Shown here in pieces: positions 23,658 to 31,991 of a DNA stretch of 31,991 bases. How positions within the stretch are numbered: position 1 is the first letter of the stretch; every line of letters starts with the position of its first letter. Origin of the DNA: Leptospira yanagawae serovar Saopaulo str. Sao Paulo = ATCC 700523 (GTDB taxonomy: Bacteria; Spirochaetota; Leptospiria; Leptospirales; Leptospiraceae); contig NZ_AOGX02000041.1 in assembly GCF_000332475.2 (NCBI RefSeq), positions 1 to 31,991 on the forward strand. The letters are read 5' to 3'. The notes below the pieces were generated by a model that saw only the letters and a program-made list of their open reading frames with translations, made no database searches and was not told the origin of the DNA. The position numbers and the translations under genes are program-made.

Positions 23658-25535
23658 ATGATCCAAGGAATTCTAAGAGGAAAGCGATCCCTTTTGTTTG
23701 CTTTGCTTCTACTCGCTAATTGCACCTCAAAATTACCGGAAAGACCAATCATCCAATATAGTTTTCAGGATTTAACCTGGGAACAAGTGCTAAGTGGAGA
23801 AGTAAATTGGTCCAAACCAGAAGAAATGAAGTATAACTTCGGTTATTGGAAGCGATTTGTTTGGGTAAAATTTGAAGTGATCAATCCTTCTGAATCCCCT
23901 TCCCAATATATTTTAGATATTGAGTCACCTTGGGTTGATGAAGTAGTACTAACATGGAAGTCTCTTGGTGTGGTGGAAACTTCCGTTTACCGGGGAAAGG
24001 ATTCTCATACCCTCAAAGAAATTCCACATCGAAATCCAGTCTTTTTGCTCGATTTGTTGCCCAATGAAAAAAGGACAGTTTTCTTAAAAATATCAAATGT
24101 CGGAATCCTTTCGGCACCACTCAGGATATGGACAAGGAATTCATTCTTTGGTAGAGTGGAACGAGATTACATTGCCAATGGAATTTATTTCGGAATCATT
24201 TCTGCTTTATTACTCTATAATCTTTTGATTTTTATTAGCGTAAAAGAGAAGGCCTATCTTTTCTATTGCCTCTATCTAACCACTCTCTTAATCAATTATG
24301 CTTTGCTTGGTGGGTTTTTTAAGCAATTGCTGATTCCTGAATCCTTTCTAAACATTAAACCCTATTTGTACACTTCAGTGAATGCATCTCTTTTGTTTGT
24401 AGGACTTTTTTCACTAACGTTTCTCAATTTAAAGAAATTGAATCCAAAATTGGATCGATTGATTTTGGGAAGTGCTGTAGCGATCGGAGTGTATTCAGTT
24501 TTTTCTTTTTTCATCCCTTACCATTGGATGGAAATTTCCTTCATCTACACATTCCCTTACTTTATTCTTTTGTTAGTTTCTTCTGGGATTTATTCCTATT
24601 GGAAAGGGGTGAAGTCTTCTCTCTTTTTTGTATCGGCTTGGGTGACGTTGTTTGTGGGAGTCATTGTGGATTCACTTACAAAAGCCTCCATCCTACCAAC
24701 CACAACATTTGGAAGATACGGTGTGCAAATTGGAACAGCATTTGAAGTGATTTTGTTTTCTTTGGCTCTTGGAAGGAGATTACGATTTTTATTAGAGGAA
24801 AATATAACCTCCCAGAACCAACTAACAACAATTCGGAAAGATTTGGAAATTGCTCGCCGAATCCAAATGCGAATTTTGCCTGCTGAACCACCGAAGTCTG
24901 ATCATTTGTCTGCCATCGTTTCTTATTTGCCTCTTTATGATATTGGAGGTGATTTTTATGATTACTTCGACTCAAATGAGAACGAACTGGGGATTGTGAT
25001 TGCTGATGTGACTGGGCATGGTGTAAGTGCAGCACTGGATTCATCAACAGTGAAAATAGCCTTTCGGAACGCAAAAGGATTTATGCATTCACCGAAAGAG
25101 TTAATGGCAGAGATGAATCGATTTTTATGCACAAGTCTTAACGCAAGATTTGTGAGTGCTGCCTATGTTTATTTTGATTTTGATCAGATGAAACTAACAT
25201 ATAGTTCCGCTGGGAATCCTCCCTTAATACTCATTCGGGATAAGGAAGTCCAGTCGGTGGAATGCCCTGGATTGTTACTTGGTGTGAAACCCAATTTTTC
25301 TTATGAGCAAAAGGATCTCTTTCTCAAAAAAGGAGATCGGTTGTTAATTTTTACAGATGGATTGTATGAAAATTTGAAACCAAATGAAGATTTGTATTCC
25401 ATCTTATTTCCTGAAATCCAACCGATTGTTGGATTGGAACAAAATGAGTTTCACCAAAAGTTATTGGACCGGTTGTCAGCCATTAGAACAATTCTAAAGG
25501 ATGACATCACTTTGATTTCCATCGATATAGTATGA
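23658..25535 (+). CDS. Membrane sensor phosphatase: 7TMR-DISM domains plus SpoIIE/PP2C
   Basis: The 625-residue product begins with a signal-like segment ending LLLANC (Cys22), possibly lipidated. Residues ~30-165 are an extracytoplasmic 7TMR-DISM beta domain that may bind carbohydrates. Residues ~175-375 are seven membrane helices. A short coiled linker (LRKDLEIARRIQMRILPAEP-type) leads to a SpoIIE/PP2C phosphatase (~405-625) with GGDFYDYF, VIADVTGHG, SSAGNPPLI and FTDGLYE, which carry the metal-binding acidic residues. Such proteins usually dephosphorylate anti-anti-sigma factors. No anti-sigma partner is encoded in this window, so its target is probably elsewhere. Confidence 0.9.
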   Translation: MIQGILRGKRSLLFALLLLANCTSKLPERPIIQYSFQDLTWEQVLSGEVNWSKPEEMKYNFGYWKRFVWVKFEVINPSESPSQYILDIESPWVDEVVLTWKSLGVVETSVYRGKDSHTLKEIPHRNPVFLLDLLPNEKRTVFLKISNVGILSAPLRIWTRNSFFGRVERDYIANGIYFGIISALLLYNLLIFISVKEKAYLFYCLYLTTLLINYALLGGFFKQLLIPESFLNIKPYLYTSVNASLLFVGLFSLTFLNLKKLNPKLDRLILGSAVAIGVYSVFSFFIPYHWMEISFIYTFPYFILLLVSSGIYSYWKGVKSSLFFVSAWVTLFVGVIVDSLTKASILPTTTFGRYGVQIGTAFEVILFSLALGRRLRFLLEENITSQNQLTTIRKDLEIARRIQMRILPAEPPKSDHLSAIVSYLPLYDIGGDFYDYFDSNENELGIVIADVTGHGVSAALDSSTVKIAFRNAKGFMHSPKELMAEMNRFLCTSLNARFVSAAYVYFDFDQMKLTYSSAGNPPLILIRDKEVQSVECPGLLLGVKPNFSYEQKDLFLKKGDRLLIFTDGLYENLKPNEDLYSILFPEIQPIVGLEQNEFHQKLLDRLSAIRTILKDDITLISIDIV

Positions 25536-25621
25536 TTCCCTAGTCCTTTTTATTTCTTATACCAAACATATTTTTAAAACTTGAATTCTACTCATGGTCT
25601 GTTAGCATACTCACCGAAAAC

Positions 25622-27151
25622 ATGCGAATTCATAACCCTTTTAGCGATTGGAAACAAATTCAATTTTATGCGACCATCCTTGTTTTTTGTATCGTACCAA
25701 TGGCATGTGTCTTGTTATTTCCAGACATATTCTACAAAGAATATCCCATTGAGTCCTTTGTTGTATTTCATAATATCACTGAAATCTTTAGTATCATAGT
25801 TTCGTTTTCAATTTTTGGACTTGGGTATTATTCCTACTCCCAAAGTCGAAATACACAAACATACTTTTTAAGCATTGGATTTTTGGTGATAGGGCTCATC
25901 GATTTTATGCATACTTTGGGATATAAAGGTATGCCTGATTTTGTTACACCCAATTCGGGCAATAAATCCACTCAGTTTTGGATCATCGCAAGATTCATAA
26001 CAGCACTTGTGTTTATCATTGCAATCTTTGTAAAACCGAATAAGCGTTATAGTGCTATTCGGGAAAACTTATATATTGTTTTTGCGTTTGTGTTCGTAGC
26101 CTTTGTGTATCAATTGGTGATCTTCTATTCACACTTCATTCCAGATACTTATATCCATGGTGTTGGCCTAACCCAATTCAAAAAGAATGCTGAGTTAGTG
26201 ATCATGTTTATGTTGGTTTTGGCAATTGTGTTGTATTCCTTTTCAAAATCCTTACATTCTGATAAACAAAGACAGTATTATTTGGGTGCTTTTATCATTT
26301 GTTTTTTTAGTGAATTGGTGTTTGCTGTATACACAAGTGTTTTCGATGTATTCAATGTCCTTGGCCATATATTTAAAGTTGTTGCCTTCCAAATGATTTA
26401 TAAGGCCGTTTTTGTTTCTGCCATTAACGAGCCATACGAAAAACTCATTCATTCGAATGCGTTACTCTCCAAAGAAATACAAGAGAACGAAGAGTATGCA
26501 AAGGTAATCCAAAAGTCACTAAAAGAAAAAGAGAATTTAATCGGTGAGATCTTCCATAGAACAAAAAACTCGATGGAACTAGTTCGGTCACTGCTGATGA
26601 TCCAGTCATCTGATTTTCCAAACGATAAAAATATACAGAATATAGTAGAGGATACCTCTCTCAAAATACAGACCATGTCACTTGTACATGATCATTTGTA
26701 TCGAAATAAAGACTTAAGTGAAATCCAAGTATCAGATTACCTTTTGTCTCTTACAGAATTGGTAAAATCAATGTTTCCAAATTTAGGGAATGGAGTTGAT
26801 ATCAAACTAGAATCGAATCAAGGTGTACTTTTGTTGGATACTGCCATCCCTCTCGGTTTAATTTTTACTGAGCTTCTTTCCAATAGTTTAAAGTATGCGT
26901 TTACTGATGTAAAAAATGCTAAAATTTTTATTAAATTTCAAATCGACGGGGATAGGTCTCATTTTGAGTACAAAGATAATGGGATTGGATTACCCGTCTC
27001 ATTTGATACAAATGATCAAAAAAAATTGGGGTTGAGTCTTCTGAAGATCATCGCAGAAAAACAAATGGGAGGAAACTTGCGTATTGATGGTACCCAAGGG
27101 TTTTCATTTCAATTTGATTTTCCAAATAATTTATATAAGAGAAGGGTATAG
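25622..27151 (+). CDS. Membrane histidine kinase, MASE3-like sensor with HisKA_2/HATPase
   Basis: The product is 509 residues. Residues ~15-275 hold seven or eight membrane helices in a MASE3-like arrangement (FHNITEIFSIIVSFSIF, IDFMHTLGYKGMPDF). A coiled linker (~280-305) precedes the HisKA_2 dimerisation region with the phospho-accepting His312 in IFHRTKNSMELVRSLL. The HATPase domain has ELLSNSLKYAF (N box) and DNGIGLP (G1). No response regulator lies beside it; the truncated REC protein at 7473 is the only receiver in the window. It follows the phosphatase gene by 86 bp on the same strand. Confidence 0.9.
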   Translation: MRIHNPFSDWKQIQFYATILVFCIVPMACVLLFPDIFYKEYPIESFVVFHNITEIFSIIVSFSIFGLGYYSYSQSRNTQTYFLSIGFLVIGLIDFMHTLGYKGMPDFVTPNSGNKSTQFWIIARFITALVFIIAIFVKPNKRYSAIRENLYIVFAFVFVAFVYQLVIFYSHFIPDTYIHGVGLTQFKKNAELVIMFMLVLAIVLYSFSKSLHSDKQRQYYLGAFIICFFSELVFAVYTSVFDVFNVLGHIFKVVAFQMIYKAVFVSAINEPYEKLIHSNALLSKEIQENEEYAKVIQKSLKEKENLIGEIFHRTKNSMELVRSLLMIQSSDFPNDKNIQNIVEDTSLKIQTMSLVHDHLYRNKDLSEIQVSDYLLSLTELVKSMFPNLGNGVDIKLESNQGVLLLDTAIPLGLIFTELLSNSLKYAFTDVKNAKIFIKFQIDGDRSHFEYKDNGIGLPVSFDTNDQKKLGLSLLKIIAEKQMGGNLRIDGTQGFSFQFDFPNNLYKRRV

Positions 27152-27225
27152 TATTACGTTTACATTGCGGTCCCAAATTTCTTTTTAGAACAGCAAAAGG
27201 TTTTGAGAGATCCTAAATCATTTCG

Positions 27226-29028
27226 CTACGGAATGTGAATTCCCGTATACCGTTTGCGAAAGGATTGCAATCCATATTCCCAGGTTTGGAAGTCACCCAT
27301 TAGGATCACTCTCTCTTTGGCGCGAGTGATAGCCGTATATAAGATCCTTCGGTTGAGAATGGAAAGATTGTTCTCTGCATCAACATCCAAAGCTGTCATC
27401 GGAGGAAGGTAGAGAAGGATTGATTTGTATTCAGAGCCCTGACTCTTGTGAATGGTAAGAAAGAAAGCGGGTTCATGGTCAGGGAGAGTGTCCAAGGCAA
27501 AGGAATACAAACGATCCTCAATGGGAAACACTGCCCTTAACTCAGAGTTGATCGAAACTACGAGGCCAATGTCACCATTAAATAGTTTTCTCATTTGGTC
27601 ATTTGACTGGATGATGATGGGCATCCCTTCAAAGTAAAATGACTTGGATAACTGTCGGTACCGGAGATGGAGTTCGTTTTTTGGATTGGTTAATTGTTTT
27701 TTGGCAGTACTTAAGATTTGGTTTTGGATGGCTTCGATGCCAAAGTATCCATTTCGTAAAATCGTCAAACATCTGTATTCATTTATGATTGATTCAAAGC
27801 TGATTTTGTTCATTGGGTCTTTCAGTGCGTTTGGATCCCAATGGAATTCTGAAGTCGCATTTGCAGTGGGAAGATAGAATCTTTCCCATAAATAGGAGAC
27901 CAAACTCTCAAGGTTCCAATCGAGAATCTCATGATGGATTTCATTTTGTGCTTTTGTTTTTTTGTCACCTTGGATCCAAACAAAATCCTTTTGCAAATCC
28001 AATTCTTGTGTTGTGACGATCTTTGGTTTTGGGAATGGTTTTGTTTGGTTGTCTTGATCAAAGGATTGTTTGACGATCTCCGCAAAGACACTGAATTCAG
28101 AATCATTCGAAAAACGATGGTTACTTTTGAGTTCCGATAAAAATTCTTTTTTGTTTTTTAAAGTGGTGATGAGATCTGTTAAGACCTCACCTTGCCCAAC
28201 AGAAGGAAGTTGGTTTGGGTCACCGAGGAAAATGATTTGTGTATCAAAATGGATCGCTGCAAAAAATAAATTTATCAATTTTAAATCCACCATAGACGTT
28301 TCATCCATGATGATTAAATCATAGGGTAAGTACCGTTTTTCTCCAAACTTGGCTTCGCCTGTCAATGGATTGATTTTTAATAAATGGTGAATGGTTTGTC
28401 CTCGGAAATTGGAGACCTCAGATTGTTTTCCTGAAAATTTTTCCAAATTCCTTTGGATCGATTCGGTTAACCTTTGCGAAGCCCTTCCTGTAGGGGCAAC
28501 AAGAGCAATCCTTTCCGTCATTGGGAGTAAGTCCAACCGGTCGAATGCCATCAAGATAAAGGATACAACTGTTGTTTTTCCAGTCCCTGGGCCACCTGAG
28601 ATCACTCGAAAGTTGGATGTGATGGCATCTCTTACGGTTTCTCTTTGCTCTTCTGAGAGTGTGATCTTTGATTCTCTTTCTAATTCACTCACAATCTTTT
28701 TGATATGTTCGGGAGTGATTGCTGCATTCTTTTTTTGGTTTGTTTTGTGGTTTAAAAATGTGGAGAGTAGAGATTCGAATTTCCTTTTTTCAAAGTGACT
28801 TTTTTGCAGATACAATCGGTTTTCATTCCCCGTTTTCTCAATCACAAATGGGAAATAACTTTTGAGTTGGTCAATTTTTGTTTCATCGGTAATGGGCAGA
28901 TACAAATCACCGCTTTGTGATTGTACAAGTAAACTTGCAATCGTATCCTTAAGAGATTCGTCCCAATTTGGGAAGAGATTGTATAATGAATTCAAAAAAG
29001 TTTGGATTTTATCATCGATCACTTTCAT
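27226..29028 (-). CDS. recD: RecD, exonuclease V alpha subunit
   Basis: RecD is the fast 5'-3' helicase of RecBCD. At 600 residues it matches the family (E. coli 608). Residues ~1-110 are the RecB-contacting N-terminal domain. Next come Walker A GGPGTGKTT (145-153), Walker B/motif II LIIMDETSMVD (~236-246), GDPNQLPSVGQGE (motif III), and the C-terminal LTIHKSQGSEY and YTAITRAKERV motifs. Its ATG overlaps the recB stop (ATGA), completing the recC-recB-recD operon. The gene ends 74 bp from the opposing kinase gene; no convincing terminator was found there. Confidence 0.96.
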   Translation of the reverse strand: MKVIDDKIQTFLNSLYNLFPNWDESLKDTIASLLVQSQSGDLYLPITDETKIDQLKSYFPFVIEKTGNENRLYLQKSHFEKRKFESLLSTFLNHKTNQKKNAAITPEHIKKIVSELERESKITLSEEQRETVRDAITSNFRVISGGPGTGKTTVVSFILMAFDRLDLLPMTERIALVAPTGRASQRLTESIQRNLEKFSGKQSEVSNFRGQTIHHLLKINPLTGEAKFGEKRYLPYDLIIMDETSMVDLKLINLFFAAIHFDTQIIFLGDPNQLPSVGQGEVLTDLITTLKNKKEFLSELKSNHRFSNDSEFSVFAEIVKQSFDQDNQTKPFPKPKIVTTQELDLQKDFVWIQGDKKTKAQNEIHHEILDWNLESLVSYLWERFYLPTANATSEFHWDPNALKDPMNKISFESIINEYRCLTILRNGYFGIEAIQNQILSTAKKQLTNPKNELHLRYRQLSKSFYFEGMPIIIQSNDQMRKLFNGDIGLVVSINSELRAVFPIEDRLYSFALDTLPDHEPAFFLTIHKSQGSEYKSILLYLPPMTALDVDAENNLSILNRRILYTAITRAKERVILMGDFQTWEYGLQSFRKRYTGIHIP

Positions 29029-31980
29029 GAGTATACCTTCTCTAATTGGTCAGAAGCATTTCGGATATAGGCCATCACTTCTCTTTTGATTTCGTCAAAC
29101 TGCTCGATTGTCCATTCGGAATCGGAATACTTTAAATCAGAGTAGATACCCGTTTGTTTGTCGCCGATCATCCCTCTTAAAAACAAATAATACACACCAC
29201 CAAACTTGTTTAAGGCTTCCTTAGGTCCAAAAAGAGACTTTAGGTATTCAAATAAAATAAACGAATACACTGACTTTTGGAAGAGATACCCTTTCTCGCG
29301 GACGGCATCTGCCACAGCTTCTTTGCTATAATCGTTGTTTGGTAACAAATTGGATTTATAATCCACGATATAAAATTTCTCATCCTTTACAAAAACCAAA
29401 TCAATGGCTCCCTTTAAATAATGTTCGAACCCTTCCGTTAAAGAGGCTCCACTTTCTTTGAGTAAGTTTTGTAAGAATAAGTGGAATTTTAATTCAGCCG
29501 ACTTTTCTTCTCCCTTTAATTCACTTAGGGAAATGGAATTCCCCGTCGCAAGGTGGATCCTTGCTGTCATTGCTCGTTTCAATAAGGACGCAACCGTATG
29601 TTCTATGTTTATATCCTTACCTGTAACTTCCACTGGATACCTCGCGAACGATTTTTGGTAGGCCCACTTCCATGAAGGGTTCGCAAGGATAGCATCGACT
29701 TCCAATTGGAAGGTAGAGAAGTCACACAATTCAAGAATGGTATGGAGAAAGTTTCCAATCTTTGCACTTGAGGGCAATTCGAAAGTGGAACTCTCTTCTC
29801 TATCAGGAGTTTCTTCTAGTTCTTTCGTAGTTTCTTCTGGGGGAACAGTTATGTTTTTTTCACTTGCTTGCAAACTTGTATAACTATGTTGCAAGAGCAC
29901 TCGGCCAATTTTGATTTCAGACGGGTATAGAATAGGGGAGGTTGGTTTCTTCTTTAGAGTGTCATCGGAAGGACTAAAATTTGGTTTTTGTGTTTCGGCA
30001 ATTTCATTGGGATCTCGGAAGACAAAACTTGTCGCAAGAGAAGGATTTTGATCACGTAAGGTTTGGATCCTAATCAATTCTTGGTATAAGATTTGGCTGT
30101 AACCCGATTTTGGAATCGAATCTTCTTTTTTGGACCTGCCCCAAATGAGTTTGGGAAGGTAAAGTCTTAGGTTAGGCCTAGTCAGGGCAACATATAACAG
30201 ACGTTTTTGTTCGTTCAGGAAATGGTTTTCTTCGTTTTCTTTATCTGCATCTAAGTCCCATAAATCAAGAATCCATTTTCTTTCTTTGCCTTCCGGGGTT
30301 TCGATTTCAATCGGGTATTCTTTATTGGTTAGATTGGTCCCGCGAACTCCGAAATAAAATAAGAATACCACTGGCCATTCCAATCCTTTTGAAGCATGGA
30401 TGGTTAAAATTTGTACGGAATCTTCTTCTGTTTCACGGTCAAATAACGGTTCTTCTTCGGGAGATTGTTTCTTTTGTTTTAACTCGCGTAAATTCGTAAG
30501 CAACTCTTGTAAACTGCAATTTGACTTTAGTTGTATTTCCAATAATTTTTGAAAGATTTGGCGGAAGTTGGTACGTTTCCGTTCCCATTCGAGGATTCGA
30601 TTTGTTTCCTGCCAAAACAGTTTGGTTTCGTCCATGACAGAACGAAAGAAACTTGCGTATCGATTTTCTTTGATCAGTCTTTGCCATTTGTCAATGAGTG
30701 ATTTCTCATACGAGTCAATGGAGTGTTCATCAAACTTTTGGATCTCGTGTGGGTGGATACAAAAGATATCAGAGAATAGAATTTTTTTATAACTTTGTGA
30801 GGAGTTGGAACTGAGTAAACATTCCAAAAGGTTTTCGATTTGGTCTGCTTCTCTCGATTGGTAAATCCCTCTTTGTTTGTAGATGGAACAAGGGATTCCG
30901 GCCTTTGCTAAATAAAATTCAACTAGTTCTGTTTCTTTTTTATTCCCACAAAGGATGGCAATGTCCTTTAACTTGATCTCTTGGGGTTCACGTTTGTCTT
31001 TTTTAAGGTAGGTGAGAGTTGTCTCTTTGTTTTGGATCCGTTTGATTTCATTTCGGATAGTTTCAGCCCAACTATTTCTCGATTTGTTTACATTGGGAAG
31101 TCTTTCTTTGAAATCAAAGATATGAATTGCTGATTCGTCAGGGTTCACATATTGGTATTTGATCGAGTCAAGATTAGGGGATGAAACCTTTTTGTATAAA
31201 TAGTTTTCTTTCTTCGAGCCTGGTTCTTCGATCGGAAAAAAATGTGTTTCTCCGAATTCTTTTGTTTCCTCATGGAATATTGTATTGAGGCCATGGATTA
31301 ATTCTTTTGTGGACCGGTAATTGGTTTCTAAAGTAGCTTTACTTCCTTCGAAGTCACGAGAAGCTTCTAGGTAGATTCCGATATCAGCTCCTCGGAATCC
31401 ATAGATACTTTGTTTTGGGTCTCCAATACAAAAGAGCATTCTAGACTTTTGTTTTTTGTCGAAAAACAAAGTTTTAAAGATTTGGTATTGGTTTTTGTCT
31501 GTATCTTGGAATTCATCCAGGATACAAACTTGGAATCGCTCTCGTAAAGATTGAACCAAGATTTGGTTAGGATTACGAACAATGGCATCGTAAACCTTTA
31601 AGATCATTTGATCATAAGTGAGGTATTCCCCTTTTTCGATGGTGGATTTTGTTTTGGCCTTAAGTTCGAATACTGTATTTTGTAAAAAGATGGATCCATC
31701 ATAATCCAATTGTGCAAGAGGGAATACTTCTTTCAAAGAATGGACAACAGAATCTATTTTTCCTTGCAACACAATGGATGCTGCATCCAAATTTTTGACA
31801 ATCGTACTCCCTTTCAGAAGGAAATAGTCAAATCCTGTTCCCTTTACATCCTTACCAAGAGAACGATTTAATTTTGAAATTCGTTTCAATTCTCTTGCTA
31901 CTGTTTTGATATCTTCGTTTTGGATTGCATTGGCAAATGACTCGAGTGATTTCCAATTGTCTATCCATTGAGGGATACTA
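29025..31980 (-). CDS. recB: RecB, main and C-terminal part, joins residues encoded at 1-1178
   Basis: Continuing the frame from base 1, this holds residues ~223-1206; about 170 residues are written twice because of the terminal repeat. It carries helicase motif II DEFQD (377-381), GDPKQSIYGFRGAD, ILTIHASKGLEWPVVFL and LLYVALTRPNLRLYLP. A linker follows, then the RecB nuclease domain with GAIDLVF (Asp1082) and IVDYKSN (Asp1095, Lys1097). The 13- and 2-residue spacing equals that of E. coli Asp1067, Asp1080 and Lys1082, so the nuclease should be active. The first in-window start-like codon (TTG at 31889) is internal and should not be used. Confidence 0.95.
31468..31980. repeat. Terminal direct repeat, right copy (circular overlap)
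   Basis: This is the second copy of bases 1-513. Identity stops at 31980; the last 11 bases (ACTAGAGGCGT) do not match the continuation after base 513 and are probably low-quality or foreign sequence at a contig end. The true molecule would then be 31,467 bp. Confidence 0.93.
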
Positions 31981-31991
31981 ACTAGAGGCGT

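Noticed and set aside
29025..31889. A separate short RecB-like protein of 954 residues
   Set aside because: Its start is an internal TTG; the true gene continues across the circle join to the ATG at 1178 with a Walker A motif.
31468..31980. Terminal repeats as transposon or prophage ends
   Set aside because: The repeat is internal to recB and restores its frame when joined; there is no transposase, integrase or target duplication.
1..31991. CRISPR array, tRNA, rRNA, toxin-antitoxin or phage genes
   Set aside because: No regularly spaced repeats, cloverleaf signals, recognisable toxin pairs or structural phage proteins were seen.

Overview
The window looks like a complete small circular replicon from a Leptospira of the saprophytic type, about 31.5 kb. 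The first 513 bases recur without mismatch at 31468-31980, and recB is cut by the window ends but reads in frame through the join. The molecule is therefore probably a 31,467-bp circle opened inside recB. A Leptospira host is inferred from the AT-rich DNA, several loose spirochaetal lipoboxes, the 7TMR-DISM/SpoIIE-type sensor phosphatase, and recBCD lying on a small replicon, as is known for plasmid p74 of L. biflexa. I see no phage structural genes, transposase, tRNA, rRNA or CRISPR.

Layout: (i) 1-4474 plus 27226-31991 (around the join), minus strand: a tightly coupled recC-recB-recD operon. (ii) 4475-6448: a REP-like palindrome, a terminator and a lipoprotein alpha/beta hydrolase. (iii) 6619-7952: an AraC-type membrane regulator and a REC-GGDEF response regulator that face each other and both break off at one point near 7525, which looks like a deletion scar. 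(iv) 7964-11238: two paralogous lipoproteins of unknown function, translationally coupled and upstream of the broken response regulator. (v) 11381-15367: opgG, a small membrane protein and opgH for osmoregulated periplasmic glucans, all with overlapping ends. (vi) 15345-16873: a YheT-like hydrolase and a small lipoprotein with an apparently leaderless promoter. (vii) 16877-21140: the replication and partition core. (viii) 21165-27151: TetR regulators, a PaaI-type thioesterase, ppnP, a DUF1508 protein, a PP2C sensor phosphatase and a MASE3-type histidine kinase.

The replication and partition core is the most unusual part. Two paralogous winged-helix proteins (16877-17461 minus, 20362-20955 plus) flank parA-parB. 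The control regions upstream of the two genes are diverged copies of each other. Each has two outward-facing stem-loops whose loops contain CTWCCAC, placed 159-160 nt apart. Each also has a central TTATGTCWCATT box next to TTGACA, and a conserved 25-nt block downstream. The tail after each stem-loop is specific to its locus: ACATCACC in one, GTTCAACCC in the other. parA is bracketed by two GTACGCCGGCGTAC palindromes that are strong parS candidates. I read this as a replicon with two related initiation modules in inverted orientation around one ParABS system.

How it fits together: ParABS and the rep modules maintain the replicon, while recBCD and opgGH are chromosome-type housekeeping functions that would make its loss costly (chromid-like). 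The truncated pair near 7525 suggests the molecule was once larger. All functions are read from sequence alone; no database search was run.
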